Of a DNA stretch of 64,000 nt, positions 34,882 to 43,625 are shown piece by piece. The translations under genes and the position numbers were made by a program. The notes beneath the pieces were generated by a model, which was not told where the DNA came from, did not search any database, and saw nothing but the letters and a program-made list of their open reading frames with translations. This stretch comes from Mycolicibacterium aubagnense (lineage in GTDB: Bacteria; Actinomycetota; Actinomycetes; Mycobacteriales; Mycobacteriaceae): contig NZ_AP022577.1 of NCBI RefSeq assembly GCF_010730955.1, positions 4,588,001 to 4,652,000 on the forward strand, in the 5' to 3' direction. How positions within the stretch are numbered: the first letter of the stretch is position 1; every line of letters begins with the position of its first letter.

Positions 34882-34887
34882 TAGGTT
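34882..34887 (+). promoter_or_regulatory. glgC -10 element (leaderless)
   Basis: TAGGTT ends 7 nt before ATG 34895, predicting transcription starting at the ATG. glgM starts 76 bp away in the other direction. Confidence 0.5.
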
Positions 34888-34894
34888 TGGTGCC

Positions 34895-36109
34895 ATGAGG
34901 GAACAGCCGCAGGTGCTGGGAATCGTCTTGGCCGGCGGCGAGGGCAAACGGCTGTATCCGCTGACCGCGGATCGCGCCAAGCCGGCAGTCCCGTTCGGCG
35001 GTGCCTACCGGCTCATCGACTTCGTGCTCTCCAACCTCGTCAACGCCCGTTACCTGCGGATTTGCGTTCTGACGCAATACAAGTCGCATTCCCTGGACCG
35101 GCACATCTCGCAGAACTGGCGGCTCTCGGGTCTGGCCGGTGAGTACATCACCCCGGTTCCGGCGCAGCAGCGGCTGGGACCGCGGTGGTACACCGGCTCG
35201 GCCGACGCCATCTACCAGTCGATGAACCTCATCTACGACGAGGACCCGGACTACATCGTGGTTTTCGGCGCCGACCACGTGTACCGCATGGACCCCGAGC
35301 AGATGGTGCGGTTCCACATCGAGAGCGGCGCGGGCGCGACGGTCGCAGGCATCCGGGTGCCGCGGGCGGAGGCGTCGGCATTCGGCTGCATCGACGCCGA
35401 CGATTCGGGCCGCATCCGCAGTTTTGTCGAAAAGCCGTTGGATCCGCCGGGCACTCCCGACGACCCGGAGCAGACGTTCGTCTCCATGGGCAACTACGTG
35501 TTCACCACCAAGGCACTCATCGACGCCATCCGCGTGGACGCCGAGAACCACGACTCCGATCACGACATGGGCGGCGACATCATTCCGCAGATGGTTGCCG
35601 ACGGGATGGCCGCCGTCTACGACTTCAATGACAACGAGGTGCCCGGGGCCACCGAACGCGACCACGGCTACTGGCGCGATGTCGGAACGCTCGACGCGTT
35701 CTACGACGCCCACATGGACCTCGTGTCGGTGCACCCGGTGTTCAACCTCTACAACCGGCGCTGGCCCATCCTCGGCGAATCGGAGCACCTGGCTCCGGCC
35801 AAGTTCGTCAACGGCGGTTCGGCGCAGGAATCGGTGGTCGGCGCGGGCAGCATCATTTCGGCTGCGTCTGTGCGTAATTCGGTGCTGTCGTCCAACGTCG
35901 TGATCGACGACGGCGCCATCGTCGAGGGCAGCGTGATCATGCCGGGCGCGCGCGTGGGTCGGGGAGCGGTGGTCCGGCACGCGATCTTGGACAAGAACGT
36001 GGTGGTCGGCCCCGGCGAGATGGTCGGTGTGGACCTGGAGAAGGACCGCGAACGCTTCTCGGTCAGCGCCGGCGGCGTGGTCGCGGTCGGTAAGGGCGTC
36101 TGGGTCTAG
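34895..36109 (+). CDS. glgC: glucose-1-phosphate adenylyltransferase GlgC
   Basis: A 404-aa ADP-glucose pyrophosphorylase that supplies GlgM. Seen: [29 protein letters not shown] (nucleotide loop), [26 protein letters not shown]-like [54 protein letters not shown] and the C-terminal beta-helix region ([20 protein letters not shown]). The length equals Rv1213. Its start is fixed by the leaderless -10. Confidence 0.95.
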   Translation: MREQPQVLGIVLAGGEGKRLYPLTADRAKPAVPFGGAYRLIDFVLSNLVNARYLRICVLTQYKSHSLDRHISQNWRLSGLAGEYITPVPAQQRLGPRWYTGSADAIYQSMNLIYDEDPDYIVVFGADHVYRMDPEQMVRFHIESGAGATVAGIRVPRAEASAFGCIDADDSGRIRSFVEKPLDPPGTPDDPEQTFVSMGNYVFTTKALIDAIRVDAENHDSDHDMGGDIIPQMVADGMAAVYDFNDNEVPGATERDHGYWRDVGTLDAFYDAHMDLVSVHPVFNLYNRRWPILGESEHLAPAKFVNGGSAQESVVGAGSIISAASVRNSVLSSNVVIDDGAIVEGSVIMPGARVGRGAVVRHAILDKNVVVGPGEMVGVDLEKDRERFSVSAGGVVAVGKGVWV

Positions 36110-36274
36110 CCGGGCGCTTCCTCAGCAGGCGTACCGCGAAGCGGGAGCGAGCCGGGGACGCCCGAGCCACGGAGCGTCTGCCGGGCGCTTGCGAGAGGCG
36201 GCCGAACGGCGTGGCCGGTCGCGCATGTGATCTCGGCGCGACCCATGATGTCGCCGAGGGTGCGCACGTCCCGA

Positions 36275-36871
36275 TCAGAGCTGGTGTGTTGTTTCGCCCC
36301 TGTGGGTGAACGTGTCGACGAGCGCCTGGAGTCGGTTCGAGTCGTAGCCGGTGCGGAGTCGTTCGGTGCGACCGAGCGTGACCAGTCCGTGCAATGCGGC
36401 CCAGAACACTTCGGTGAGGGTGTCGGCATCCTGTTCGCCGGTGGCCATGCCGACCGACACTCTCAGTGCGGCGAAGGCCGCTGTCAGCTGGGGCGGGGTG
36501 CTGTGGGCAGCGAACTGCAGCGTGGTCGTGCGGGTGAACATCGCGTCATAGACCGCCGGGTTGTCGCGCGCGAACTCCAGGTAGGCGAGAGCGATGCGCA
36601 TCAGGGGCTCACCGGTCGCGTCGGTGCCGGAGTGGGCGGCCTGGATCGCTTCGGCGAGTTCAGTGAATCCGTCGACCGCGATGGCGTCAGCGATCTGTTC
36701 CATGCCGGCGAAGTGCTTGTACAAGACCGGCTGGCTGTACTCGATCTCGGCGGACAACCGGCGGGTCGTGACGGCGTCCCAGCCTTCGGCCTCGGCCAGT
36801 TTTCGAGCCGTCGCGACGATCAATTGTCGGCGTGCGGCGCGTTCCCGCTCGCGTCTTTCCCCGATGGACAT
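36275..36871 (-). CDS. TetR-family repressor of the DUF1772 operon
   Basis: A 198-aa TetR protein. HTH: IVATARKLAEAEGWDAVTTRRLSAEIEYSQPVLYKHFAGMEQIADA (residues ~18-63). The C terminus (RIALAYLEFARDNPAVYDAMF, FWAALHGLVTLGRT) is the WHG/TetR_C_13 type. TAGGCT (minus strand, 36878-36883), 6 nt before ATG 36871, makes it leaderless. The 101-bp divergent gap has two palindromes that overlap promoters of both this gene and the DUF1772 operon. Confidence 0.88.
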   Translation of the reverse strand: MSIGERRERERAARRQLIVATARKLAEAEGWDAVTTRRLSAEIEYSQPVLYKHFAGMEQIADAIAVDGFTELAEAIQAAHSGTDATGEPLMRIALAYLEFARDNPAVYDAMFTRTTTLQFAAHSTPPQLTAAFAALRVSVGMATGEQDADTLTEVFWAALHGLVTLGRTERLRTGYDSNRLQALVDTFTHRGETTHQL

Positions 36872-36897
36872 GGCCCGAGCCTATCAAAGCTAGAAAA

Positions 36898-36912
36898 AAT
36901 AGCAACGCTATT
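36898..36912. promoter_or_regulatory. TetR operator 1, over the tetR -35
   Basis: AATAGC-aac-GCTATT is a perfect 15-bp palindrome. It overlaps the predicted -35 (TTGCTA, minus strand) of tetR, whose -10 is at 36878-36883, and touches TTGACC (36911-36916), the rightward -35. Confidence 0.75.
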
Positions 36913-36939
36913 GACCCGAGGTCGAGTGAGGGTTAGCGT
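36911..36939 (+). promoter_or_regulatory. promoter of the DUF1772-NIPSNAP-DUF4267 operon
   Basis: TTGACC (36911-36916) and TAGCGT (36934-36939) are separated by 17 bp, a near-ideal SigA-type pair. The -10 lies inside operator 2, so repressor binding would block it. Confidence 0.65.
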
Positions 36940-36946
36940 TGCTAAC
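36932..36946. promoter_or_regulatory. TetR operator 2, over the rightward -10
   Basis: GTTAGC-gtt-GCTAAC is a perfect 15-bp palindrome with the same TAGC-NNN-GCTA core as operator 1. The two centres are 34 bp apart. Confidence 0.75.
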
Positions 36947-36971
36947 ACCTTCCAACGAAAGGGGTTGCAAC

Positions 36972-37448
36972 ATGACTCTCGATGACATCGCCCGCGGTGC
37001 CGCGGTGATCGCGGTGCTGGGCACCGCGGTGGTCTATGGCACCGACGTGTTCTGTGCCGTGGTGCTGCGACCGGCACTGGCGTCGGTCGGTGACGATGCC
37101 CTCGTCGCGCTGACGGGGCAGGTGCACCGATACGGCGACCGGCGCATGCCGGTGCCTGGGGTGCTCGGCCTGGCATCTGTGGCGGTGAGCACTGTGCTGG
37201 CTGTGGCCGCCGCGCACCGGGCGCAGGCCGTTGCCGCGGGTATCGCGCTGGTGCTGCTTCTGATCTGGCTCGTTCTCTACGTCCGGGTGAGCGCTCCCAT
37301 CAATCGTCAACTGACCGCAGCGGCCGTAGCTGGCCGGTCGCTGCCGAACGGGCGTCCGCTGCAGGCGAAGTGGGACTCCGTCATCGATATCCGTGCGCTG
37401 CTGCAGGGTGTGGCGGTAGGTGCCCTCTGTGTGGCGCTGATGCTCTGA
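36972..37448 (+). CDS. DUF1772 membrane protein (anthrone-oxygenase-like family)
   Basis: A 158-aa protein with about four membrane helices: IARGAAVIAVLGTAVVYGTD, LGLASVAVSTVLAVAAAH, AVAAGIALVLLLIWLVLYV and a final LLQGVAVGALCVALML. The RVSAPINRQLTAA loop is typical of DUF1772, whose fungal members include anthrone oxygenases. Bacterial members are mostly unassigned, so an oxygenase role is inference. ATG 36972 follows AAAGGGG. It is the first gene of a small operon controlled by the divergent TetR. Confidence 0.8.
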   Translation: MTLDDIARGAAVIAVLGTAVVYGTDVFCAVVLRPALASVGDDALVALTGQVHRYGDRRMPVPGVLGLASVAVSTVLAVAAAHRAQAVAAGIALVLLLIWLVLYVRVSAPINRQLTAAAVAGRSLPNGRPLQAKWDSVIDIRALLQGVAVGALCVALML

Positions 37449-37505
37449 CGTGCTCCGTCCACCCCTTTGCATCAGTTGAATCCCCTTGTGAGGAAGGTGA
37501 TTCCA

Positions 37506-37820
37506 ATGTTTCAGCTCAGGATCTATACCCTGCGATCACCGCAAGCGTTGACGCAGTACGCAACGGTGCATTGGGCGCGTCACGTACCCACTTTTGCTTC
37601 TTTCGGCGTCACGACGCTCGGTGTATGGACCGAACGCGGCAGGGCGAACCGACTGGTGGCGCTGATCGGCTATCCCGCCGGCGCGGACCCGGAGCGCCTC
37701 ACGCGACACATCATGGCCAGTGCGGAATTCGCCGCCGACATGGCCGGCTTCGACGTCGACGACATCATCGACGTGCAGACCACATTGCTCGACGCGACAA
37801 CGTTTTCAGCCATTCGCTAA
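37506..37820 (+). CDS. NIPSNAP-family protein
   Basis: A 104-aa ferredoxin-like dimeric alpha/beta-barrel protein. It opens with FQLRIYTLRSPQALTQYATVHW, the NIPSNAP-type strand-helix, followed by ASFGVTTLGVWTE and LVALIGYPAG. Such barrels include small monooxygenases and non-enzymatic proteins. The start follows AGGAAGG by about 9 nt. It lies between the DUF1772 and DUF4267 genes in the TetR-controlled operon. Confidence 0.78.
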   Translation: MFQLRIYTLRSPQALTQYATVHWARHVPTFASFGVTTLGVWTERGRANRLVALIGYPAGADPERLTRHIMASAEFAADMAGFDVDDIIDVQTTLLDATTFSAIR

Positions 37821-37842
37821 CCAAAAACAAGGAGTACTCCAC

Positions 37843-38229
37843 ATGACCATGACAGCCACCATCGGCTACGTACTTGCCGGACTACTTGCCGCAGCCATCA
37901 TCTTCATCGGTGGTCGCTTTCTCGTCGCCCCGCGCATCGCAGCGGCGGGCTACGGCGTACCGGTGCATTCGGAGCTATCCGTAGTGGGCGCCTACTTGAG
38001 CGTCAAAGGTGTGCGCGATATCGCCACGGGGCTCTACGTGATCATCCTGATGATCGCGGGAGCAACCCACCTGATCGGGTGGGTGATGTTGGCCGCCACC
38101 ATCATTCCGATTGGCGACGCCGCCATTGTGCTGCGGCACGGCGGTGCCAAGTCGGTCGCCTGGGGCGTGCATGGCGGTACTGCTGCCGTCATGCTCGTCA
38201 CGACCGCGCTTCTGCTCACGTCGGGATAG
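37843..38229 (+). CDS. DUF4267 membrane protein
   Basis: A 128-aa protein with about four hydrophobic helices (IGYVLAGLLAAAIIFIGGRF, IATGLYVIILMIAG, IGWVMLAATIIPIGDAA, VHGGTAAVMLVTTALLL) and the DUF4267 signature LSVKGVRDIATGLY. Function unknown; family members often sit beside oxidoreductases. ATG 37843 follows AAGGAG. It is the third and last gene of the TetR operon. Confidence 0.78.
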   Translation: MTMTATIGYVLAGLLAAAIIFIGGRFLVAPRIAAAGYGVPVHSELSVVGAYLSVKGVRDIATGLYVIILMIAGATHLIGWVMLAATIIPIGDAAIVLRHGGAKSVAWGVHGGTAAVMLVTTALLLTSG

Positions 38230-38312
38230 CGCCGTCGCTGAATTCGCGAGAGTGACGGCCGTCATGATCTGGCCCGGGAATCGCTTCGATGCCGGACTGG
38301 GCGCAGCCGGTG

Positions 38313-38338
38313 TATCTGCTTCGATATCGAAGCAGATA
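38313..38338. promoter_or_regulatory. 26-bp perfect palindrome upstream of a truncated reductase gene
   Basis: Left arm TATCTGCTTCGAT (38313-38325) is the exact reverse complement of the right arm ATCGAAGCAGATA (38326-38338), with no spacer. It lies 15 bp before the ATG of the remnant at 38354, adjacent to its ribosome-binding site. Size and perfection suggest a dimeric repressor operator; no matching regulator gene is adjacent. Confidence 0.7.
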
Positions 38339-38353
38339 GCCGAGGAGGACATC

Positions 38354-38470
38354 ATGAAGGCAGTGCGGTACCAGGAGGCCCCACGACCGGTGCCGGGCCA
38401 GGGGCAGGTGCTGGTGAACGTCGCGGCCACCTCGTGCAACCCGGTGGATGTCGGTAGCTATCGGGGCTGA
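38354..38470 (+). pseudogene. remnant of a zinc-type alcohol dehydrogenase/quinone oxidoreductase N terminus
   Basis: A 38-codon frame, MKAVRYQE then APRPVPGQGQVLVNVAATSCNP, resembles the N terminus of MDR quinone oxidoreductases. Relative to the family it lacks about ten residues after MKAVRY, and it stops at a TGA after VGSYRG. None of the Rossmann or catalytic part remains downstream. It keeps a strong GAGGAGG ribosome-binding site and the palindrome upstream, so it may still be transcribed. Confidence 0.6.
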
Positions 38471-38489
38471 ATCGCGCAGTGCTGCGTGG

Positions 38490-39164
38490 TCACCACACGT
38501 AGGGCAGCAAGCGGTAGCGCACCTTGCGGGTGTAGTCGATGTATCCGGGCAGCTCGGTGCACAGCATCGTCTCCTCGTCGAAGATGCGGATCATGAGCGC
38601 CGGGGCACTCGCAATCACGGGCACCAGTCCCCAATAGGAGCCGAGCGCGAGCGGGGTTGCGAACATCATGATGAGCGCGCAGATGTACATGGGGTGCCGC
38701 ACGATGCCGTACAGCCCGGTCGAGATCACGGGCTGTCCGGCTTCGACGGAGATGCTCGCGCCCGCGAAGTTGTTCTGGATCACCACCCACTGCGCCGCCA
38801 CCAGCGATACACCCACGACGACGTCGCCCAGCACCACCACCGCCGTCGGCACACTGGACCAGCCGAACCGCCAGTCCAGGGCGCTGACCACCCCGGTCGC
38901 GATGACCGACGTCAGGACCGCCCACATGACGAGCTTCTGTACGGGTCGGGTCTCGGCCTTCGGGCCGCCGTGCATCCGCCGCGCCAGCGCCTCAGGATGC
39001 TTGGCCGCCAGGTACATGCTCGGACCCATGGTGGCGATCATGAACACCGCGATGAACACCCAGGCCTGCCAGTAGTGGATGGTGCCGGCCGGTACGCACA
39101 GCAACAGGGCGAAGAAAATGATGCCCAGGACGGCCGACGCGAGCGCCTGCATGGCGAGTTTCAT
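38490..39164 (-). CDS. isoprenylcysteine carboxyl methyltransferase (ICMT)-family membrane protein
   Basis: A 224-aa integral membrane protein with about five helices. The C-terminal half has the family signature: IQNNFAGASISVE, GQPVISTGLYGIVRHPMYICAL, then IFDEETMLCTELPGYIDYTRKVRYRLLPYVW, where SAM and substrate bind. Bacterial members methylate unknown substrates. It follows the ABC permease by 8 bp on the same strand and may be the last gene of that operon. ATG 39164 opens MKLAMQAL; the long in-frame extension into the permease is a shadow. Confidence 0.82.
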   Translation of the reverse strand: MKLAMQALASAVLGIIFFALLLCVPAGTIHYWQAWVFIAVFMIATMGPSMYLAAKHPEALARRMHGGPKAETRPVQKLVMWAVLTSVIATGVVSALDWRFGWSSVPTAVVVLGDVVVGVSLVAAQWVVIQNNFAGASISVEAGQPVISTGLYGIVRHPMYICALIMMFATPLALGSYWGLVPVIASAPALMIRIFDEETMLCTELPGYIDYTRKVRYRLLPYVW

Positions 39165-39172
39165 GGTTTCTC

Positions 39173-40810
39173 CTACCGCAGATCGCGGCGCCGGAACGCC
39201 AAGGCGCCCAGGATGATCAGAGCTGTGTCCACCACCAGCAACCACGCCAGGGGAGTAGCGGTGAAGTTTCCGGTACCGACACGCGGCACCTGGCTGAACG
39301 GATCGAGGTCCAACAGCCAGTGCGGTGAATTCGCCAGAGAACCAAGCAGATACACCGCGATGAACCCGACCAGCACGCCCCACGCGGCCGGGGTGAACCG
39401 CGGCACCGCGCCGAACAACACCGTCGTCACCGCTACCAGGAGCCACACCGCGGGCAGTTGCACGGCGGCAGAGCCCAGTACCAGCGGCAGCTTGCCGCCG
39501 ATGTCGCCCGCGGCGGCGCCGTAGGTGAATCCGGCCAGTAGTCCTGACGTCAGCATCGCGGCTGTTGTGCCGGCCAGTGCGATGACCAGATAGCCGGTCA
39601 GCCAACGGGTTCGGCTCACCGCCCCGGCGAGCAGCGTCTCGGCGCGCTGGCCGCTCTCCTCCTGATGCGGCCGCAGCGCCAGCGAGACCGCAAATGCGGC
39701 GGCCACCATTCCCAGCATATTGAAAGCGATCGAGATGAACGCCTGCTCCAGTGCGCCGGTGCCCCCGAGCCGGGTGATGATGTCGCGGGCCGAGCCGCTA
39801 CCGCCCAGCTCGTCGCCGATACCGTGCACCACGCTGCCGACCAGCAGCCCGTACAGCCCGAGTCCGATGGTCCACACCAGTACCGAACCGCGGCAGAGGC
39901 GCCACGCCAATCCCGTTGGTCCGCTGAGCATTCCGGTGGCCCGTGGCCGGCCGCGCCGTTCGGCGAACATCCCGGCGCCGACGTCGCGAGCACCCTGGAG
40001 CTGGTACGCCAATACCGCCAGAGCGACGGTCAGCGTCAGATGCAGCGCCAGCACCCCGAACCGGTCTCCGGCGTACGGGCGCACCAACAGTGACCAGCCC
40101 AACGGCGATGCCCAGGACAGCTCGCTGCCGCTGGCGTCGCCCACAGCACGGAGGGTGAATGCGGCGCCGAGTAGTCCGAAGGCGATACCGCGGGCGACTC
40201 GGGCGCTGGCGGAGAGTTGTGCGGCCACGGCGGCCACGGTGGTGAACACCAGCCCGGAAGCGGCCAGCGCGCAACTGAATGCCAGTGAACCCATAACGGG
40301 CACATCGGTTTTCAGCAAGCCGAGAAATCCGATGAACCCGGTCAGCAGTGAGGCGCCGCCGGTCAGCAGCAGCGCGGCGGTCAGGCTGGCGTTGCGGCCC
40401 ACCGCCGTCGAGTCGATCAACTCGGTGCGTCCGGCCTCCTCGTCGGCGCGGGTGTGCCGGATCATCGTCAGGATGACGGCGACAGCGATCAGCACGTGGA
40501 ACATGCCGGCTTTCCAGATGCCGGCGGCGCCCAGACTGTCGTTGTAGATGTTGCCGTAGATCGCGCGTTGGGCCGGGCTGGCCATGATGCTCGCGACGAA
40601 ACCGGCGCGGCCCGCTGCGGTGGGGTAGACGGCCGCGATGCTGCCGATGTACACGGTCGACAGCGGCAGCGACAGCAGCAATACCCACAGCGGCAGCACG
40701 ATGCGGTCGGTACGCAGGTAAAGGCGAAGCAGCCCAAGGGTTCCGGTGAACGTTGAACTGCGCGAGGCCGCCCCTTTCGGCTGCGCCGGCCGCTCCAGGA
40801 CGGCGGTCAT
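39173..40810 (-). CDS. ABC exporter permease (Rv1217c-like)
   Basis: A 545-aa polytopic membrane protein with roughly twelve helices in two halves, resembling tetronasin/antibiotic exporter permeases ([68 protein letters not shown]). The repeated EE-G-E-L motif near a membrane entry is typical. It overlaps the ATPase gene by ATGA and forms with it and tetR a drug-export operon like Rv1217c-Rv1219c, linked to multidrug efflux in M. tuberculosis. The ICMT gene follows 8 bp downstream. Confidence 0.9.
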   Translation of the reverse strand: MTAVLERPAQPKGAASRSSTFTGTLGLLRLYLRTDRIVLPLWVLLLSLPLSTVYIGSIAAVYPTAAGRAGFVASIMASPAQRAIYGNIYNDSLGAAGIWKAGMFHVLIAVAVILTMIRHTRADEEAGRTELIDSTAVGRNASLTAALLLTGGASLLTGFIGFLGLLKTDVPVMGSLAFSCALAASGLVFTTVAAVAAQLSASARVARGIAFGLLGAAFTLRAVGDASGSELSWASPLGWSLLVRPYAGDRFGVLALHLTLTVALAVLAYQLQGARDVGAGMFAERRGRPRATGMLSGPTGLAWRLCRGSVLVWTIGLGLYGLLVGSVVHGIGDELGGSGSARDIITRLGGTGALEQAFISIAFNMLGMVAAAFAVSLALRPHQEESGQRAETLLAGAVSRTRWLTGYLVIALAGTTAAMLTSGLLAGFTYGAAAGDIGGKLPLVLGSAAVQLPAVWLLVAVTTVLFGAVPRFTPAAWGVLVGFIAVYLLGSLANSPHWLLDLDPFSQVPRVGTGNFTATPLAWLLVVDTALIILGALAFRRRDLR

Positions 40811-41739
40811 GCCCGTACCTCCTCGGGTTCGCGGCGCGCACGACCACTGTCGTAGTGCCGCAGGAACAGGTCTTCCAGGGTGGGCGGCTGGCTCACCAGT
40901 GAGCGCACGCCGGCATCACCGAGCGCCTTGATGACGGCGCCGAGGCTCTCGGATTCGACCCGGGCGGTGAGCATCCGACCGTCGAACGCGATGTCGGAAA
41001 CCCCTGGCAGATGGTCGATCCGGCCCGGGTTGTTGATCATGTCGGCCTTGATCGTGGTGCTCGACAAGTGCCGCATCGATTCCAGCGTTCCGGTCTCGAC
41101 GGTCCGGCCGGCACGGATGATCGTCACCCGCTGGCACAGCCGTTCGGTCTCGGCCAGGATGTGGCTCGACAGGAGGACGGTGGTCCCGCGGCGGGCGGCC
41201 TCGGCAACGCACTGCTGGAAGATGTTCTCCATCAACGGATCCAGGCCGCTGCTGGGTTCGTCGAGCAGCAGCAGGTCCGCGTTCGAGGCGAACGCGGAGA
41301 CCAACGAGACCTTCTGCCGGTTGCCTTTCGAGTACGTGCGGGTCTTCTTGGTGGGGTCCAGGTCGAACCGCTCGGTGAGTTCGGTACGACGTTTCTCGTC
41401 GATGCCGCCGCGCATGCGGGCCAGTAGGTCGATGGTCTCGCCGCCGGTCAGGGTGGGCCACAGGGTGACATCGCCTGGCACGTAGGCGATTTGGCGATGC
41501 AGCGCCACGGAATCGGTCCATGGATCGCCACCGAGCAGACGGACCATGCCGGAGTCCGCGCGAACCAGCCCGAGCAAGATGCGGATGGTCGTGGACTTTC
41601 CGGCGCCGTTGGGGCCGAGAAAGCCGTGGACCTCACCCCGTTGGACTCTCAGATTCAGCCCGTCGAGCGCCCGGACCGCGCCGAAGTTCTTGGTCAGGGT
41701 GTCGATTTCGATGGCTTCTGTTGCGGCGTTCACATTCAC
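40807..41739 (-). CDS. ABC exporter ATP-binding protein (Rv1218c-like)
   Basis: A 310-aa ABC ATPase. Walker [21 protein letters not shown]-loop region [16 protein letters not shown], signature-like [15 protein letters not shown] (KGN replacing SGG), Walker [14 protein letters not shown] and LLSSHILAE. The C-terminal ~80 residues are the daunorubicin-type DUF4162 extension. The GTG start (41737-41739) overlaps the tetR stop as GTGA; the longer in-frame extension is a shadow of tetR. It powers the permease at 39173-40810. Confidence 0.9.
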   Translation of the reverse strand: MNVNAATEAIEIDTLTKNFGAVRALDGLNLRVQRGEVHGFLGPNGAGKSTTIRILLGLVRADSGMVRLLGGDPWTDSVALHRQIAYVPGDVTLWPTLTGGETIDLLARMRGGIDEKRRTELTERFDLDPTKKTRTYSKGNRQKVSLVSAFASNADLLLLDEPSSGLDPLMENIFQQCVAEAARRGTTVLLSSHILAETERLCQRVTIIRAGRTVETGTLESMRHLSSTTIKADMINNPGRIDHLPGVSDIAFDGRMLTARVESESLGAVIKALGDAGVRSLVSQPPTLEDLFLRHYDSGRARREPEEVRA

Positions 41740-42389
41740 TCCTCGGTGGTGGTGACGATGGGGTTGCCTGATTCCTGTTGGGCCAGAAACGCCTGGTACA
41801 TCGTCGAATCGGACATGAGGCCTTCGGTGTACAGCTCGAGTGCGGGCAGCAGCATGTCCTGCGCGTAGTCGTGCAGCACCTTGCGGTAATCCGACGGGTT
41901 GTCGTGCAGCTGGATGTACGTCAGGAAGGCGCCGCCGCCGGTGAGCGCCAAGAATCGGGCGCGCGCCTTGGGGTCGTGACTCGGCTTGATGGTGCCTGCG
42001 CGGACACCCTCTTCCAGATAGCCTTCGGTGTTTTCGATCATGTTCTGCCACAATGACTTTGATAGCTCTCCACCACTCTGCAGGGCCTGCATCAGGTAGG
42101 CCGTCATGGGGGCGAAGGATTCGATCTCGGCGATCTGGGCGAACCACGAGCTCGGGCTGGCGTTCTGCATCGACTCGGTCTTGGCGACCCGGACCGTTTC
42201 GATGACGTAGGCGTCGCAGGCTTCGCGCAGCTTCTCCTTGGACCCGAAGTGGTGGATCACCAGTGCCGCGCTGACCCCGGCGGCCGCGGCGATGCTGCGG
42301 ATGCTGGCCGAGAACCCGTGCTCGCCGAACTGTTCGATCGCGGCGTCGCGGATGCGGGCGACGGTTGTGAGGTCTTCGACTGAACGCAT
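41736..42389 (-). CDS. TetR-family repressor of the ABC exporter (Rv1219c-like)
   Basis: A 217-aa TetR protein. [47 protein letters not shown] (residues ~10-55). The C terminus ([25 protein letters not shown]) matches the Rv1219c type. ATG 42389 is chosen because TAGCGT (minus strand, 42397-42402) lies 7 nt upstream and the protein aligns there with recalled Rv1219c. An in-frame ATG at 42407 would place the start upstream of this -10's transcription start. It sits first in the tetR-ATPase-permease operon. Confidence 0.9.
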   Translation of the reverse strand: MRSVEDLTTVARIRDAAIEQFGEHGFSASIRSIAAAAGVSAALVIHHFGSKEKLREACDAYVIETVRVAKTESMQNASPSSWFAQIAEIESFAPMTAYLMQALQSGGELSKSLWQNMIENTEGYLEEGVRAGTIKPSHDPKARARFLALTGGGAFLTYIQLHDNPSDYRKVLHDYAQDMLLPALELYTEGLMSDSTMYQAFLAQQESGNPIVTTTEE

Positions 42390-42418
42390 GTTTAATACGC
42401 TAAACATGCGTTCAGTCG
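42377..42418 (-). promoter_or_regulatory. 42-bp palindrome with the tetR -10 at its centre
   Basis: Two perfect 18-bp arms, CGACTGAACGCATGTTTA (42377-42394) and its reverse complement (42401-42418), flank six bases. The minus-strand -10 TAGCGT occupies 42397-42402, so a bound repressor dimer would cover the promoter core and the start codon. Autoregulation is inferred. Confidence 0.8.
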
Positions 42419-42594
42419 GGCGTCAAGGATCTGTTGCGTCAAAGGGGCGTAAAGATTGGGCGGCACACGATGGCGTCAGATGCGCACGCCGTTGATCCTG
42501 CGGTGAGGGTCTCGGTTACTCGGGCTTTTGCGCCCTGAGTTCAGGGTCGATGCGCCTGGCCACTGATTCCCGCGGCGGGCGTACCGACCAGGGT
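42408..42594. other. 187-bp gap between tetR and the O-methyltransferase gene
   Basis: It holds the outer arm of the 42-bp palindrome and then no recognisable gene. GCGCCCTGAGTTCAGGGTCG near 42530 forms a small CCCTGA/TCAGGG hairpin that could act as a weak terminator for the leftward O-methyltransferase gene. Confidence 0.35.
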
Positions 42595-43353
42595 CTAGTC
42601 GCGTACCGCGGCCAGCAGCCCGTCGCCGAGCGGCACCAGGACCGGGGTCAGTCGCTCGTCCTCGGCGATGGCGCGGGTGGCCTCGCGTACCGCGGTCACG
42701 TCGCGGTCGTTGGCGGCGGCGTCACCGGCGCGACCGCCGAGCGCCGCCCGGTGGATGACGATGACGCCACCCGGCCGAAGCAGGCGGACGCCCTCGGCGA
42801 CGAATTGCGGCTGGTCGACGGGTTCGCCGTCGATGAACACCAGGTCGTACGACTCGTCGGCCAGCCGGGTCAGGACTTCCTGGGCGCGGCCCACGATCAG
42901 CCGGGTCCGCGACGGTCCGACGCCCGCCGCGATGAACGCCTGCTTGGCCAGCCGCTGGTGCTCGGGCTCGATGTCGATGGTGGTCAGCACGCCGTCGTCG
43001 CGCATGCCGGACAGCAGCCACAGCCCACTCACGCCGGCGCCGGTCCCGACCTCGACCACGGCCTTGGCCGATGCGATCTTGGCGAGCACACTCAGCAGCG
43101 CGCCGACGGCCGGAGTGATCGGATTGGCCCCGCTCTCCTCTGCCCGTTCCCGGGCCGCCGCGGTGATCGGTTCCTCGGTGATGGACCGCTCGGCGTGCTT
43201 GACGATGGCCTCGGCCGGGCTGGGCTTGGCAGCGGCCGCCGGTGCAGCGCCGGCAGGCTGGGTCGGCGCCGGAGTCGGGGCGGCCGGAGCCTGTTGGGCC
43301 GGCGCGGGCTGGCCGCTACCGGCCGAAACCGTCGGGTCATCGGTGCTGGACAT
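42595..43353 (-). CDS. class I SAM-dependent O-methyltransferase (Rv1220c-like)
   Basis: A 252-aa methyltransferase. After an Ala/Pro-rich ~50-residue N-terminal extension come SAM motif [19 protein letters not shown], acidic loop [31 protein letters not shown] (motif with metal-binding Asp) and [14 protein letters not shown], matching the OMT family with Rv1220c order. ATG 43353 is chosen because the upstream extension is not conserved. It is divergent from sigE as in M. tuberculosis. Substrate unknown. Confidence 0.88.
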   Translation of the reverse strand: MSSTDDPTVSAGSGQPAPAQQAPAAPTPAPTQPAGAAPAAAAKPSPAEAIVKHAERSITEEPITAAARERAEESGANPITPAVGALLSVLAKIASAKAVVEVGTGAGVSGLWLLSGMRDDGVLTTIDIEPEHQRLAKQAFIAAGVGPSRTRLIVGRAQEVLTRLADESYDLVFIDGEPVDQPQFVAEGVRLLRPGGVIVIHRAALGGRAGDAAANDRDVTAVREATRAIAEDERLTPVLVPLGDGLLAAVRD

Positions 43354-43552
43354 GTCCGCAGCGTAACGAACAGCCAGCTGGCCGCCACTCAGCACACGCT
43401 CAACACCGGGAGCCGACTCCTGGTCGATCTGGAGGCTCCTCTGAAGGTCTACCGGGAGGCTGAGGGCCGACCCCGGGCGACGACGCGCCACGCCCGGGAC
43501 GCAAGGTTAAGTTTTGGCGAACATTGATCGGGTATTCGCAGGTCATGGCCCG

Positions 43553-43577
43553 GGAATCCGGTTTCTCAGGAAAAGTT
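43553..43577 (+). promoter_or_regulatory. ECF-type promoter of sigE
   Basis: GGAAT (43553-43557) and GTT (43575-43577) are separated by 17 nt, matching the GGAAY-N16-18-GTT pattern of SigH/SigE-type ECF promoters. M. tuberculosis sigE has a SigH-dependent promoter. Transcription would start near 43585, upstream of ATG 43626. Confidence 0.55.
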
Positions 43578-43625
43578 CAGTTTGCTCATACATCAACCTC
43601 ACCAGGGTGGGGAACCGTAATCGCC

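Noticed and set aside
34820..35980. N-terminal extension of GlgM running back across glgC
   Set aside because: GlgM family length and motifs fit the ATG at 34819; the extension is antisense to glgC.
36110..36274. Possible gene in the gap after glgC
   Set aside because: There are short frames only, with no ribosome-binding site or family similarity. CCGGGCGCTT occurs twice (near 36111 and 36180), which could be a small repeat.
43524..43625. TTG at 43524 as the only SigE start
   Set aside because: The ECF-type promoter lies downstream of it and the region is poorly conserved; retained only as an alternative isoform start.
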